Below, piece by piece: positions 50,201 through 59,155 of a DNA stretch of 64,000 nt (the stretch's first letter is position 1; each line of letters opens with the position of its first letter). The notes beneath the pieces were generated by a model that searched no databases, had not been told where the DNA came from, and saw nothing but the letters and a program-made list of their open reading frames with translations. A program made the translations under genes and the position numbers. Origin of the DNA: Bryopsis sp. KO-2023 (lineage: Eukaryota; Chlorophyta; Ulvophyceae; Bryopsidales; Bryopsidaceae); assembly GCA_030272585.1 (NCBI GenBank), contig BSYQ01000013.1, positions 434,001-498,000 on the forward strand, given 5' to 3'.

Positions 50201-53200
50201 ACAGGGCAGGATCGATTGCAAAAATAATGCTCAAATCGCAGCTTTCCAGATATGTCGTCGAATGGAGGAACGTTGCTGCAAGAAGGGTCCATCTCAAGGT
50301 AAGCTAGTGCCGCTCAACGGAGATCATTAGTCTGGTCGAGGGCCGAGGTAGTTTGGAACTAAGCCACAGCGTTGGCTCCTTCCAGAGGCCAGTGTTTTGT
50401 ATATCTAAGCTGGAGTTTGACTTTTTGCTTTGGAAACTTCAGGGCGGTTTGTCTCTCTTTTTGGAGAGATGGAAAGTGAAACATCTGGAAGCTCGGTTCA
50501 AAGCTTGGCAGAGCTGGAGTCAGTGGAAGGTCAGTTGTTTTTGTTTTTGGAAGTTCATCGATTATTTAAAGGGGTTTTTTTTTCTATAAATATTTATACG
50601 CTATCGACCATTCCAGACAAACATGGTGCTGTTGATGGAAAACCACCTGAAGGCCGATGCTCAGCGTTTGCTGGATGCGTTCCAGAAATTCAAGGGGTTG
50701 GAACAGAAAGCTTGAGTTTGTTGCATGTACTACAGTTGAAGAAAAGGAGGGGGCTCTTGTTTTTCAACAGCAAATCGTTGATAAAGGCGTTGGTCAGCTG
50801 GAAAGTCCACTTGAAGATGACTAAGTGGGAGAGGGCCATCAGCTTCGATCAGAGAAATGCTGCCAGCAGGTGATTCCAAGCCTATTTTCATGTCAAAAAA
50901 CAAGGCATACACCAAAAAATGGAATTTTAGTCAGCTTGTGAGGGCTTGATGCAGTGGCACCATGGACAGAAAAAAATCGTCTGCACCTGTATGTTCCAAC
51001 GTATGGAGGTTTGCTGAAAGTGCTTGCAAAATCTTAGGTCGTTTCTTGCTTGGAGCGAGGTCGCTGCTGAGCGGAGAAGCGCCCGGCGGCTGAATCGATT
51101 GGCCATTGCTATGCGTTTCCGGACATTGGCAATGAAAGGGCTCAGAGGGTGGTGGTGGGCGAATGCTAGTGGCAAGGATCGAAGAGCACGGGGCCATCTG
51201 ATCAGAGTGAAAGCCAACACTCGGAGGGTGGCGGGGGCTTTAGCACACTGGAGGCAGACGCATAAGGTAAGCTTGCTTTTTTTTCTATTGGGTGGTAGGT
51301 GGTGGTGAATGTTGTTGGATTGCATGATGAATTAAGGCAGTGTTTTGAATGAAGCTGCCATTCACTGTGCCTGCATTTTTCTGTGTGATGGGAAATTTTT
51401 CTGTTGGCGTCATTGTGTTGTGTGGATCGAGTGTGGATCGCCCACACTCTAATTGAGTGTTGATACGATTCCTCTGAATCGTAATGGTTTGTTTGGCTAC
51501 CCAGGCTTGCAGGCATTCTCGGCAGTCTCTGCTGTCCACTGCACTCCAGGCTTGGCTGGAGCAGAGGGACCACAAGCACAACAAACGGCTGGTCGACAGA
51601 GAGGCCGGCACCGTTTTCGAAAAGAAACTGCTCAAAAGAGTGATGGATGCCTGGCGATCGGAAGTCCAGCACATGCAATTGAAACGAATGGTGTTCGCTC
51701 GGAGACAGGTGGCCGTAAGGGAGGCCGTCCAAATCGGGGATAGGATTGCTCAAAGAAGGCAAAAAGAGTTGACCCTGGGTGTGTTCGGAGGCTGGCGGCA
51801 ATTTGTCGTGTTGCGAAAGAACTGGAGGCAGCTTTCGGAGAGAGTGCAAAGAAGGAGCCGACAGGAGGCTTGGGACGGCTGGAGGGGTTTCGTCAAGGAC
51901 AAGCAAATCGAGGTCAGAAGCCCGGGTGGATATCCAAAAAATACACTTTTATGCGATACAATGTGGGTGGCAGGTTTCTTCTTTCTTGTTTTGGTGGGAG
52001 GAAGGGGAGGAGGGTACGATCAAAAATCAGTGTGCAGGTTGAGTAGATGCTGCATGATGCCCATATCTAAAAGATGTGTGTCGAGGAATTCAGGAGGCTC
52101 AGGCATTACAGGCTTGCTCCCATTTCGAGAGTCGCTGCTTGAGGCGTGCACTGTGGGCTTGGCACGATTCAGCGAAAGCTCTGGCAGCCGAAGCCCGACA
52201 CAAGGGGGCCCTGGCAGATGACTTCTTTCTGAGGAAGAAGATCGCCGTGATCATGCGTGGATGGTTCCAGGAGGTGTGCCGGAGGCAGTCCCAGCGTTCG
52301 GCGTTGAGGGCAGCATTCACAGTCGTGTTGGAGTCCGAGAATGACCAACGGATAGGTGATTGCTGGCAGCTTTGGCGTGGCTGGGTTCAGATTGCCAGGG
52401 AGCAGCACGCGAAGGCAAATCTCATGATTGCCAGAAATCTACGACGGAGAGGCCAGGTACTCCAGTCCTTCCACCGGTTGATTAATTGGGGGCATCACCC
52501 AATGTCCAGATTACGATCGTTTTGCTGAGCTGTTTTATTTGTTTGACCCTTTTTGGACTATAGGATGCTTTCAGTGTGTGGGCAAACTACACCTCAGCCA
52601 TGAAACGAGACCTGGATCCTTCTTCACCCTTTCTGAGTGCTGAAGCAACCCAATATGCACAAAAAAGCATCCGCCGGCTATCCTCCTTGGTTCAAAAATC
52701 GATTGACGTTTCTCGGAAGCCACAATTGGACACCTCATCGACATCCCAGTCAGACGAGATCGGCTTTGGAGGCGATGACCAGGGGTCAGGGGAAATCGCA
52801 CAGTATCAAGGGGAAAAATCGCCGAATGTGGATGGGGGGTTCACGCAGAGCGAGCTGGACCAAATGGAGTTTGGGGAAGAGGGGACGGGTTCGTTGCGAG
52901 TGATGGAGAATTTTCCGAGGCGATCTTTGTTGGAGCAAAGGGGGCCAGCTGGTTTGAGGGAGCAGAGTGTCAGCCCCAGAGAAAGAAGGGGTTCGAGGTG
53001 AGGTTAAATTCACTTCTTTTTTCAACCAACCAGCAGGTTTCCCGAGACGTTTGTCCACTGTTCAAATGTGTGACAAATGTGGACCCTTTGTAATTAATTT
53101 TTTGTTTCATTTCGAGTGGAAATGACGAAATTTGGCTTGATTTTGTCCAGCATGCGAAGTTCTCCTCGATCGAGTGTGGTTGGAGGCGGCGGGGCTCCAG

Positions 53201-53310
53201 CAGTTGCAGATTACCCATCGATCACAGAACAAAGGCTCAGTAAATTGGGAACGGAGTTGCAAGACCTTAGAAAACGATTAGATTTAGACATCAAAAAACG
53301 ATCACGTTGA
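30570..53310 (+). CDS. SFI1: giant SFI1-like centrin-binding repeat protein
   Basis: About 48 exons encode roughly 3,800 residues. Main exons: 30570-30616, 30780-30955, 31216-31384, 31966-32273, 32584-32761, 32992-33280, 33375-33512, 33852-34001, 34123-34294, 34390-34476, 34707-34949, 35252-35608, 35805-35927, 36121-36253, 36798-36901, 37416-37633, 37919-38052, 38406-38644, 38947-39199, 39398-39628, 39819-40070, 40266-41156, 41455-42775, 42872-43060, 43211-43393, 43744-43908, 44183-44434, 44665-44832, 45092-45309, 45598-45797, 46075-46323, 46631-46839, 47191-47505, 47721-47892, 48050-48229, 48556-48798, 48945-49068, 49317-49475, 49677-49801, 50040-50298, 50443-50529, 50617-50712, 50736-50869, 51038-51266, 51505-51912, 52094-52456, 52564-52997, 53151-53310. 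The repeat has the SFI1 core AFxxW, and each unit should form one centrin-binding helix. Known role of the family: centrin-coated filaments at basal bodies, centrosomes or contractile fibres. The 50712/50736 junction lacks a GT donor. Confidence 0.9.
40266..41156 (+). repeat. single exon with nine SFI1 repeats at exact 33-residue spacing
   Basis: This exon encodes 297 residues with the motifs AFDTW, GFRSW, VLNTW, VFNAW, VFRCW, AFALW, AFRSW, AFRSW and AFASW. Counting Trp to Trp gives 33 residues for every step. Many units read W-V/M-D-W before a charged stretch. Individual units differ strongly in sequence, so the array is old rather than a recent tandem duplication. Confidence 0.93.
41455..42775 (+). 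repeat. largest exon: thirteen SFI1 repeats with 33- and 29-residue spacing
   Basis: About 440 residues with motifs AMRAW, GFHSW, AFREW, AFQGW, AFAGW, AFNTW, AFTAW, SFATW, AFGAW, GFNAW, AFATW, AFNTW and AFFCW. The Trp-to-Trp step is 33 residues except for two steps of 29 (AFNTW to AFTAW, and AFNTW to AFFCW). Loss of four residues is about one helical turn, so the helix can continue while the phase of the binding face changes. Confidence 0.93.
52564..53310 (+). other. SFI1-like protein: C-terminal region
   Basis: After the last repeat-like unit (DAFSVWANYTSAMKRD) the protein becomes polar and Ser/Gly-rich for about 145 residues, with several possible Ser-Pro sites (SVSPRERRG, RSSPRSS). A 53-residue last exon follows and ends in a predicted coiled coil (EQRLSKLGTELQDLRKRLD) and the basic end KKRSR. 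In yeast Sfi1 the C-terminus is regulated by CDK sites and mediates end-to-end contact; similar use here is inference. Confidence 0.75.
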
Positions 53311-53959
53311 AAAAAAAAAGAAAAAACTTTTTTTTTTGTTTCGGGGGGGAGAGGGTTCATTCGTTCTTTCTTCTTTTCACTTCTTTTTTTCGCTTTTAGT
53401 ATAGGGGCTTCGATTTTCCTCTCTTTTTCCTTTGATTTTGTTTGTTTTTTACAAGAAGAAAAGTGGGGGTTGATGAAAGTGTACGCATATGGGAGTGGGT
53501 GTATGTGATTTCGATTGCAAGAAAGTGGGTTTTTTTTAGCTGGCATTGTTTTTATATGAAGAGATTTTATGCCTTTGGCCTCAGTCTTAAATAAAACCCC
53601 ATGCTTGGCTGATGTGTGGCACTCCATGGCAAATGCAGCCAAAATTGCCATCGAAAATTGAAAATTAATTGGTTCAGAAATTCAAGCGGCACAGTGTCCC
53701 AGTTTCCAAACACTGCCAAATATGGAAACATAACGTCGCTGCAAATGAGAAGACAACCCCCCCCCCGTCCATATATATTTGTACATACCTGTAGCCAGCT
53801 GTTTGTATATGCGAAAGAACCTTTTGAATAATTAATCAAAAAAACAGGGGGGGGAAGTTTGATAAACAGCAGGGATTTTGAATGGGTAAGCATAATATTT
53901 TCCACAGAAGAAAAAAAGCAATCAAAAATAACCCTTTCAATCGGAATTCCGATTCTCGC
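53311..53959. other. 3' flank of the SFI1-like gene
   Basis: This is an A/T-homopolymer-rich stretch directly after the stop codon, probably 3' UTR followed by intergenic DNA. No gene is supported. Confidence 0.4.
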
Positions 53960-54441
53960 ATCACCCTGCAACTCAGAAAAACAACATCACTGGAAAAAAG
54001 TAGGAAAAAAAAAAATGAATGAATGCTGGAATTGCATGTCCCCGACACGTTATTATGAGCGGTATATCAAGAAATTCATCACAGTACATCTGCTGCGTAA
54101 TCAAGCACGAATGCTTCCCTGAGCATAGCCAGATGACCCGCAAAAAAAAACATAACCAAATGCCATGGAACGTAAAAAAAGAAAAAAAAAACAGATGCGT
54201 CTTTCCAAAAAGGGATGGCGAGAATTTGGCACCAGCAGGAGAAAAATGCAACAACTCCCCCAAAAGTTCGATGGGCAGTACGACTACGCACAGATATTTC
54301 ATCAGTAAACCACAGCAAACATTATGTCGTTCCTCTGCAAAAAACTTGTTTTTCTTTCACTTCCAATAGATAACTATAAAACTTCATTTCTATCCAATAC
54401 ATAAGTCTCCAATTTCAATTCTTAATTTTTTGAGGGGGCAT
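53960..54441. repeat. 482-bp dispersed repeat, copy 1
   Basis: It runs from ATCACCCTGCAACTCAG to TTTTTTGAGGGGGCAT. A second copy at 58675-59155 differs only by one base in an A run and a G/T change near its middle (CACGAATG versus CACTAATG). Flanks differ completely at both ends. No terminal inverted repeats or obvious target-site duplication are seen. The last codons of the ankyrin-like gene lie at its right end on the minus strand. Confidence 0.92.
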
Positions 54442-55037
54442 TCCCGACGGACGGCTGTTCAATCCATCTGAGATCAAGACTGGATTTCGATTTTTTATTT
54501 GTTTTCGTTTTCGTTTTTTTTTTGCTGAGGTTGATACAGGATTCCTGGTAAGCAATTCATGCGTACATTGCCACATGTATCGATGATCTCCCTTCTGACA
54601 GCACCAGCAGAAATCGTTCATGGAAAAGACCCAACCAACAGCCTCCTTTTTCCCCTCCTGATCCCATACCTCCCAAACATCCTTTGAATGTATGGTAAGA
54701 CTCCGGACTCACCAAGGCAGCAGTATCTTTCTGGAAAGCTGGGATGAATTTCTTTTGTATGTCGCCATCCACAAAAGATTTCCAAACGTTCATCCCCCTT
54801 GGCAGATTGCAGTGTCAAATCCTTTCAAATCCTGAGCATCGATCTCAGCCCCTTTCCCAGTTTTCGATCCAACATCAGCCCCACTGTCGATGAGAGCATC
54901 AATGAACAAGGATTCCCCGCCGCCACATGGGAAATGCAGGGGAGTCCATCCTTCGCCGTCTTTGGCATTCACGCCGCATTTTGCCTTGATCGGCTCCTGT
55001 ACGATGTCTGGACTGTTCCCGATCGCAGCCCCAGCGG
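54415..55037 (-). CDS. ankyrin-repeat-like gene, partial and possibly degenerate
   Basis: An exon from 55037 reads through ankyrin motifs: KDGEGWTPLHFPCGGGESLF, then IDALIDSGADVGSK and IDAQDLKGF. The first repeat is good and the second is poor. This frame stops at 54790-54792, whereas an overlapping frame starting at 54793 (MNVWKSFVDGDIQKKFIPAF) continues to a donor at 54713 and splices in phase 0 to 54621-54415, ending MPPQKIKN inside the 482-bp repeat. Joining the two frames needs a frameshift or an unseen intron. Upstream exons to the right of 55037 could not be fixed. The partner and function are unknown, and a pseudogene is quite possible. Confidence 0.45.
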
Positions 55038-56011
55038 CTAAATAATACCAATGCGAAAAAAACACTCAATCGGACGATTACTGAGTCGAAGCACCGAAAG
55101 CCCTCCGTCCACGAGCCCATCATGCTTGGCCATTACGTCCCAGTCTCCGATGCCCAAAATCATTTGGCGGCGACCTGCGAAAATGATGATTGGCACCTAA
55201 CATGCGGCCAAGCAGAGCAGCCGTTCATGATCACATATCCACAGAGAAAGCGCCAAATTCCCCCAATTCGAGGGGAAAACGAAATAACAAAGCGGCGCCA
55301 TCCAGCCAAACGTTTGCCAGCTGGATGGTTGGCCGAAAGAAATTCTTTTCCATTTCCCACCGCCGACACGGCGCTGTTTTCTTTTCCTATCGAATCGAGG
55401 AGCAGACAGCGATATCATTCGAATCACCCCTCCACGCTCACCCACGATCGATCAAGAGCGCAGCCGCCTTCTTTTTCGCGACTTCCATCACGAGCTCCTT
55501 TCACATGACATCGCGCGGTGGCAGTCTTCACAATAGAGCGATATTCACGAAGCGCGACTGGATCGAGAACAAAAACGGCTTTGGGGGGGGGGGGTTTCTG
55601 TGGATGAGCGGATCACGGTTCTGCGGACTGATGCGGCTCATCCACAGAAAGTGGAGTCAAAATACAGTCACTTGTTTCTGGAAAAAAAACGTCTCAAACA
55701 ACGAAACGCAAAAAAGATTAATACGGACACAGTCAACAACCATTGTCAGGATAGCTCAGTGAAGCACCCTTGTTCCGTGTCCCCGATTGGCCGGGCCATC
55801 ATCGACGACGGTAACAGGGGGGCGGAGAGCGGGACCCTCGAAAGAGAAACAGTGGCGAGGGGGGAAGCCAGCGGGTGGGACGGCTGCCAAAGTTTTTGTT
55901 CGTTCTTTTGTTTGTTTGTGTGTTTGTTTGTGTGTTTGTTTGTTCGTTCGCCAGCGGGAAAGACCGACGGAGCTTTTTGGGCAGAATGTTTTCCGACGCA
56001 CGAAACGTATA
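55038..56011. other. region upstream of the ankyrin-like exon, mixed low complexity
   Basis: It may hold 5' exons of the ankyrin-like gene (for example a minus-strand segment reading ERLLCLAAC near 55210-55245), but none could be phased. A 246-codon plus-strand frame over 55600-56340 runs through a microsatellite and a repeat copy and is not credible. Confidence 0.35.
55899..55950. repeat. TTTG/TGTG/TTCG microsatellite
   Basis: An imperfect tetranucleotide array alternates TTTG and TGTG blocks and ends in TTCG units. Confidence 0.85.
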
Positions 56012-56364
56012 GATGTGGGAAAAACCTCCCTTGTCTTCTTTTTCCCCCTCCACAGAAATCTAAAACACTTTTTAAGAATCAGAAAAAGATGATTTTTAAT
56101 CCAGCATCCCACAATCTCCAAGCACCTGGAAGGAATCTACAAAAATATATACAAAATCTAATGTACAAATTTTACCAAAAAAACAGTGCCACCATCCATG
56201 CAAGCCTCCCAACAAAAAACAAAAAGCAAAAACCTTTTTCACAATGCTTTTTTTTCGACGCCAACAATCGGCATTGGTTTCCATTATCATCCCCGTTGTT
56301 CTTTCTGGCAAGCAGTAAATCCGGCTGTAAGCTGGCTTGACCACCACCTTGACAAAAATTAAAT
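56012..56364. repeat. older dispersed repeat, copy 1
   Basis: It starts GATGTGGGAAAAAC and ends near AAAAATTAAATTAAAG, and shares long blocks with 58182-58590, including ATCCAGCATCCCACAATCT-like, GGAAGGAATCTACAAAA and GCATTGGTTTCCATTATCAT segments. Copies differ by several substitutions and indels, so this duplication is older than that of the 482-bp repeat. Confidence 0.88.
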
Positions 56365-56577
56365 TAAAGTTGGGCTCCAGCCTGGACATCTTGAAAAACA
56401 CACACACACATCCAAAACCGCAGCTTTGCCCGAATTCATTCACCATCACCTGTTGGTTGGGAACGGGAAATCATATTACATTCCATGTTTCTTGCGTTTG
56501 ATCCATGAAAATCTATCTCACTTTGAATATCAGTCATTTGGTTTTTGAAAGTTGTACACAGCTGTGCAATTAAGATA

Positions 56578-56850
56578 TTATCCTTCAGCCATTGATTTCA
56601 ACAATGGCTCCATAACATCCGCCACTTGGACTGGCTGGGAAATTTCTGCCAGTCCAACAAACTCAAGTGAATAATAATGGATTAAATCAAAAAAAGAAGG
56701 TGAATAGTTTTTTGACACACCAAAAAAAGGTACCTTTTGCAGAGCTGATCTTTCCGAAGCTTGTTCTCGAACAAGCTTCTGTAGGTCTTTCACATACACG
56801 CTCCAATCCCTGGATGCGTCTCCACTTGTTGTTTCCCCAGCTCTGAAAAT
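56578..56850 (-). CDS. 3' exons of an unknown minus-strand gene
   Basis: Two exons, 56850-56734 and 56634-56578, join in phase 0 with good splice sites and end at a TAA. They read ETTSGDASRDWSVYVKDLQK, LVREQASERSALQK, then PVQVADVMEPLLKSMAEG. The segment is helical and charged. Upstream exons to the right could not be fixed; a minus-strand frame over the GCC repeat near 57434 may belong, but this is not supported. I do not recognise the family. Confidence 0.5.
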   Translation of the reverse strand: MFRAGETTSGDASRDWSVYVKDLQKLVREQASERSALQKVPFFGVSKNYSPSFFDLIHYYSLEFVGLAEISQPVQVADVMEPLLKSMAEG

Positions 56851-58181
56851 CTACACATGAACCACGTTAATTAACAACGAATGGCAGCACACCAATGAGC
56901 CACAGATTTTGACGCTGCAATAAATTTTCTGTTAAACGACCTATTCGATCGATCGCCCCATTTGCACACAGATGATTATCAAGAGTGTGTGACACCATCC
57001 ATTCTATTCACTCATCAAGCAGAGTTTCCACCGATCAGAAACGCCCCCCCCCCCCCCCCACGCAAGCCAACCCCTGCGGTGTGAGACTTGAACAGGACAT
57101 GGCAGCAGGGATTCAGAGCAATTCCAATGAATTTATGAAATTTATGTGGTGTCATACCCTTGGTTGTTGCTTTCTGTTGAGAAAAAACTGGTCCATGCTG
57201 CTTAGCTTACTCCATCCTTGCAGATTTTCATTTCCTTTAGAAAACCCAGATCGAATTCGTCCCTTGCGACATTTCTGTCGCTCATCAGAGCCCCCACCCA
57301 CCCACCCACCCACATTCGCATGCCTTTTCGTACAATGGAGATCCTCTCCCACTTGGGAGGTAAGAACCACTGACGCCACCCTCATAGAAGCCCCGGCTTG
57401 GGGAAGATATTATGGCCACCACCATTGGAACGGCCTCCTCCTCCTCCTCCGCCGCCGCCGCCGCCGCCGCCACCCCTGGACCCACCACCTCCCCCAGATG
57501 AGTTGGAAGTAAACAACAAGATCGACAGAACAGCACAGCAGAAACAGGAATTCCAACTTCCTGGCAAGACCCATACACCAAACATACGACTGAACTTACA
57601 AGGGAGACCCGGTCGGGTCAAGCAACGATCACTGGGGACCAAGTTGCAGCATCGTCGAGGTGTCTGCAGAAGAAAGCGTAAAACGTTAAGCCGTCAACCC
57701 GATCCGCAGTGCTGAACAGCCAGAGCAATGTTCCTCAGCGCACCAGTAGGGTGAACAGAGTGGCACGCGGCCAAGGCTCCGACGACGGAGAGCAACAACC
57801 ACATGGTGTTCATTGTGTTGCGTCGGGATTCGATGTTTGGAAAGCCTCCGGAGCTTGGAGTATTTGAGCGCACTCTGTGCTTTCACCCTGGCCGGTCCCC
57901 TCCAGTCCTCACCACCGGTCCGCGGCCATTGGAATTCTTCAAGTCTTGTTTAACCAACAACGTTGGGACTGCTGCTTCCAAGGTTCTTCAAACCTTGCGT
58001 CTCTTTTCATTGTTGTTTGTTTGGTCTGACTCAGGGTTGTTTTGGTCCTGGGAGAAACCTTTTCTTATCCCAATCCTGATGAGACTGTGAAGAGGCAAAA
58101 TTGAATTCATATGAATTTGTTCACTGGGTAAAGCAGCAACAGTTCAGAGTTGAGGAGGCAGGGGAGTGAATTAAGACTCCC
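56851..58181. other. no phase-supported exons
   Basis: Several frames cross the trinucleotide repeat near 57434 on both strands, giving homopolymeric Pro, Gly or Ala/Glu. A plus-strand frame after the repeat (DELEVNNKIDRTAQQKQEFQ) looks protein-like but lacks a clear start or splice partner. A CCCA microsatellite lies near 57294-57312 and a C run near 57043-57059. Confidence 0.35.
57434..57472. repeat. CTC/GCC trinucleotide repeat
   Basis: About six CTC units run into seven or eight GCC units. It encodes Pro on the plus strand and Ala/Glu or Gly on the minus strand. Confidence 0.9.
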
Positions 58182-58590
58182 GATGTGGGAAAAAACAAAC
58201 TTCCCTCCCTGTCTTCTTTTTCCCCCTATCTACAAAAATCTAAAACACTTTTTAATAGCCCTCGTTTCAGTCAGAATCAGGGAGAATATAGATGAGCAAC
58301 GAATTTTTAATCCAGCAGCAACAACGGATTTTTAATCCAGCATCCCACAATCTTCAAGCACCTGGAAGGAATCTACAAAACCTAATGTACAAATTCTACC
58401 AAAAAAACAGTGCCACCATCCATACAAGCCTCCCAACAACAAACAAAAAACAAAAAACTTTTTCACAATGCTTTTTTTTCGACGCCAATAATCGGCATTG
58501 GTTTCCATTATCATCCCCGTTGTTCTTTCTGGCAAGCAGTAAATCCGGCTGCAAGCTGGCTTGACCACCACCTACCGACAAAAATTAAAT
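58182..58590. repeat. older dispersed repeat, copy 2
   Basis: This is the partner of 56012-56364 in the same orientation. It carries an extra insertion near 58255-58330 in which the phrase TTTTTAATCCAGCA occurs twice. It sits about 85 bp before the second 482-bp repeat copy, whereas the first copies are more than 1.5 kb apart and in the opposite order. Confidence 0.88.
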
Positions 58591-58674
58591 TTGGTTCTGC
58601 CCCACCGGATCCAGTTGGCCACCAGCAATCGAAAAAATCTCCTTACACTCACACTCGCTGCTCTGCACCACCGT

Positions 58675-59155
58675 ATCACCCTGCAACTCAGAAAAACAAC
58701 ATCACTGGAAAAAAGTAGGAAAAAAAAAATGAATGAATGCTGGAATTGCATGTCCCCGACACGTTATTATGAGCGGTATATCAAGAAATTCATCACAGTA
58801 CATCTGCTGCGTAATCAAGCACTAATGCTTCCCTGAGCATAGCCAGATGACCCGCAAAAAAAAACATAACCAAATGCCATGGAACGTAAAAAAAGAAAAA
58901 AAAAACAGATGCGTCTTTCCAAAAAGGGATGGCGAGAATTTGGCACCAGCAGGAGAAAAATGCAACAACTCCCCCAAAAGTTCGATGGGCAGTACGACTA
59001 CGCACAGATATTTCATCAGTAAACCACAGCAAACATTATGTCGTTCCTCTGCAAAAAACTTGTTTTTCTTTCACTTCCAATAGATAACTATAAAACTTCA
59101 TTTCTATCCAATACATAAGTCTCCAATTTCAATTCTTAATTTTTTGAGGGGGCAT
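58675..59155. repeat. 482-bp dispersed repeat, copy 2
   Basis: Nearly identical to 53960-54441 and in the same orientation. The minus-strand frame ending MPPQKIKN is present here too, but without any ankyrin sequence upstream. The right end abuts the C-rich, G-poor region exactly where the similarity stops. Confidence 0.92.

Noticed and set aside
55600..56340. 246-codon plus-strand open frame
   Set aside because: Runs through a TTTG microsatellite and a dispersed repeat copy; Phe/Cys/Val low complexity, no domain.
57285..57715. Frames giving poly-Pro, poly-Gly or poly-Ala/Glu
   Set aside because: All arise from one trinucleotide repeat read in different frames; no start or splice evidence decides between them.
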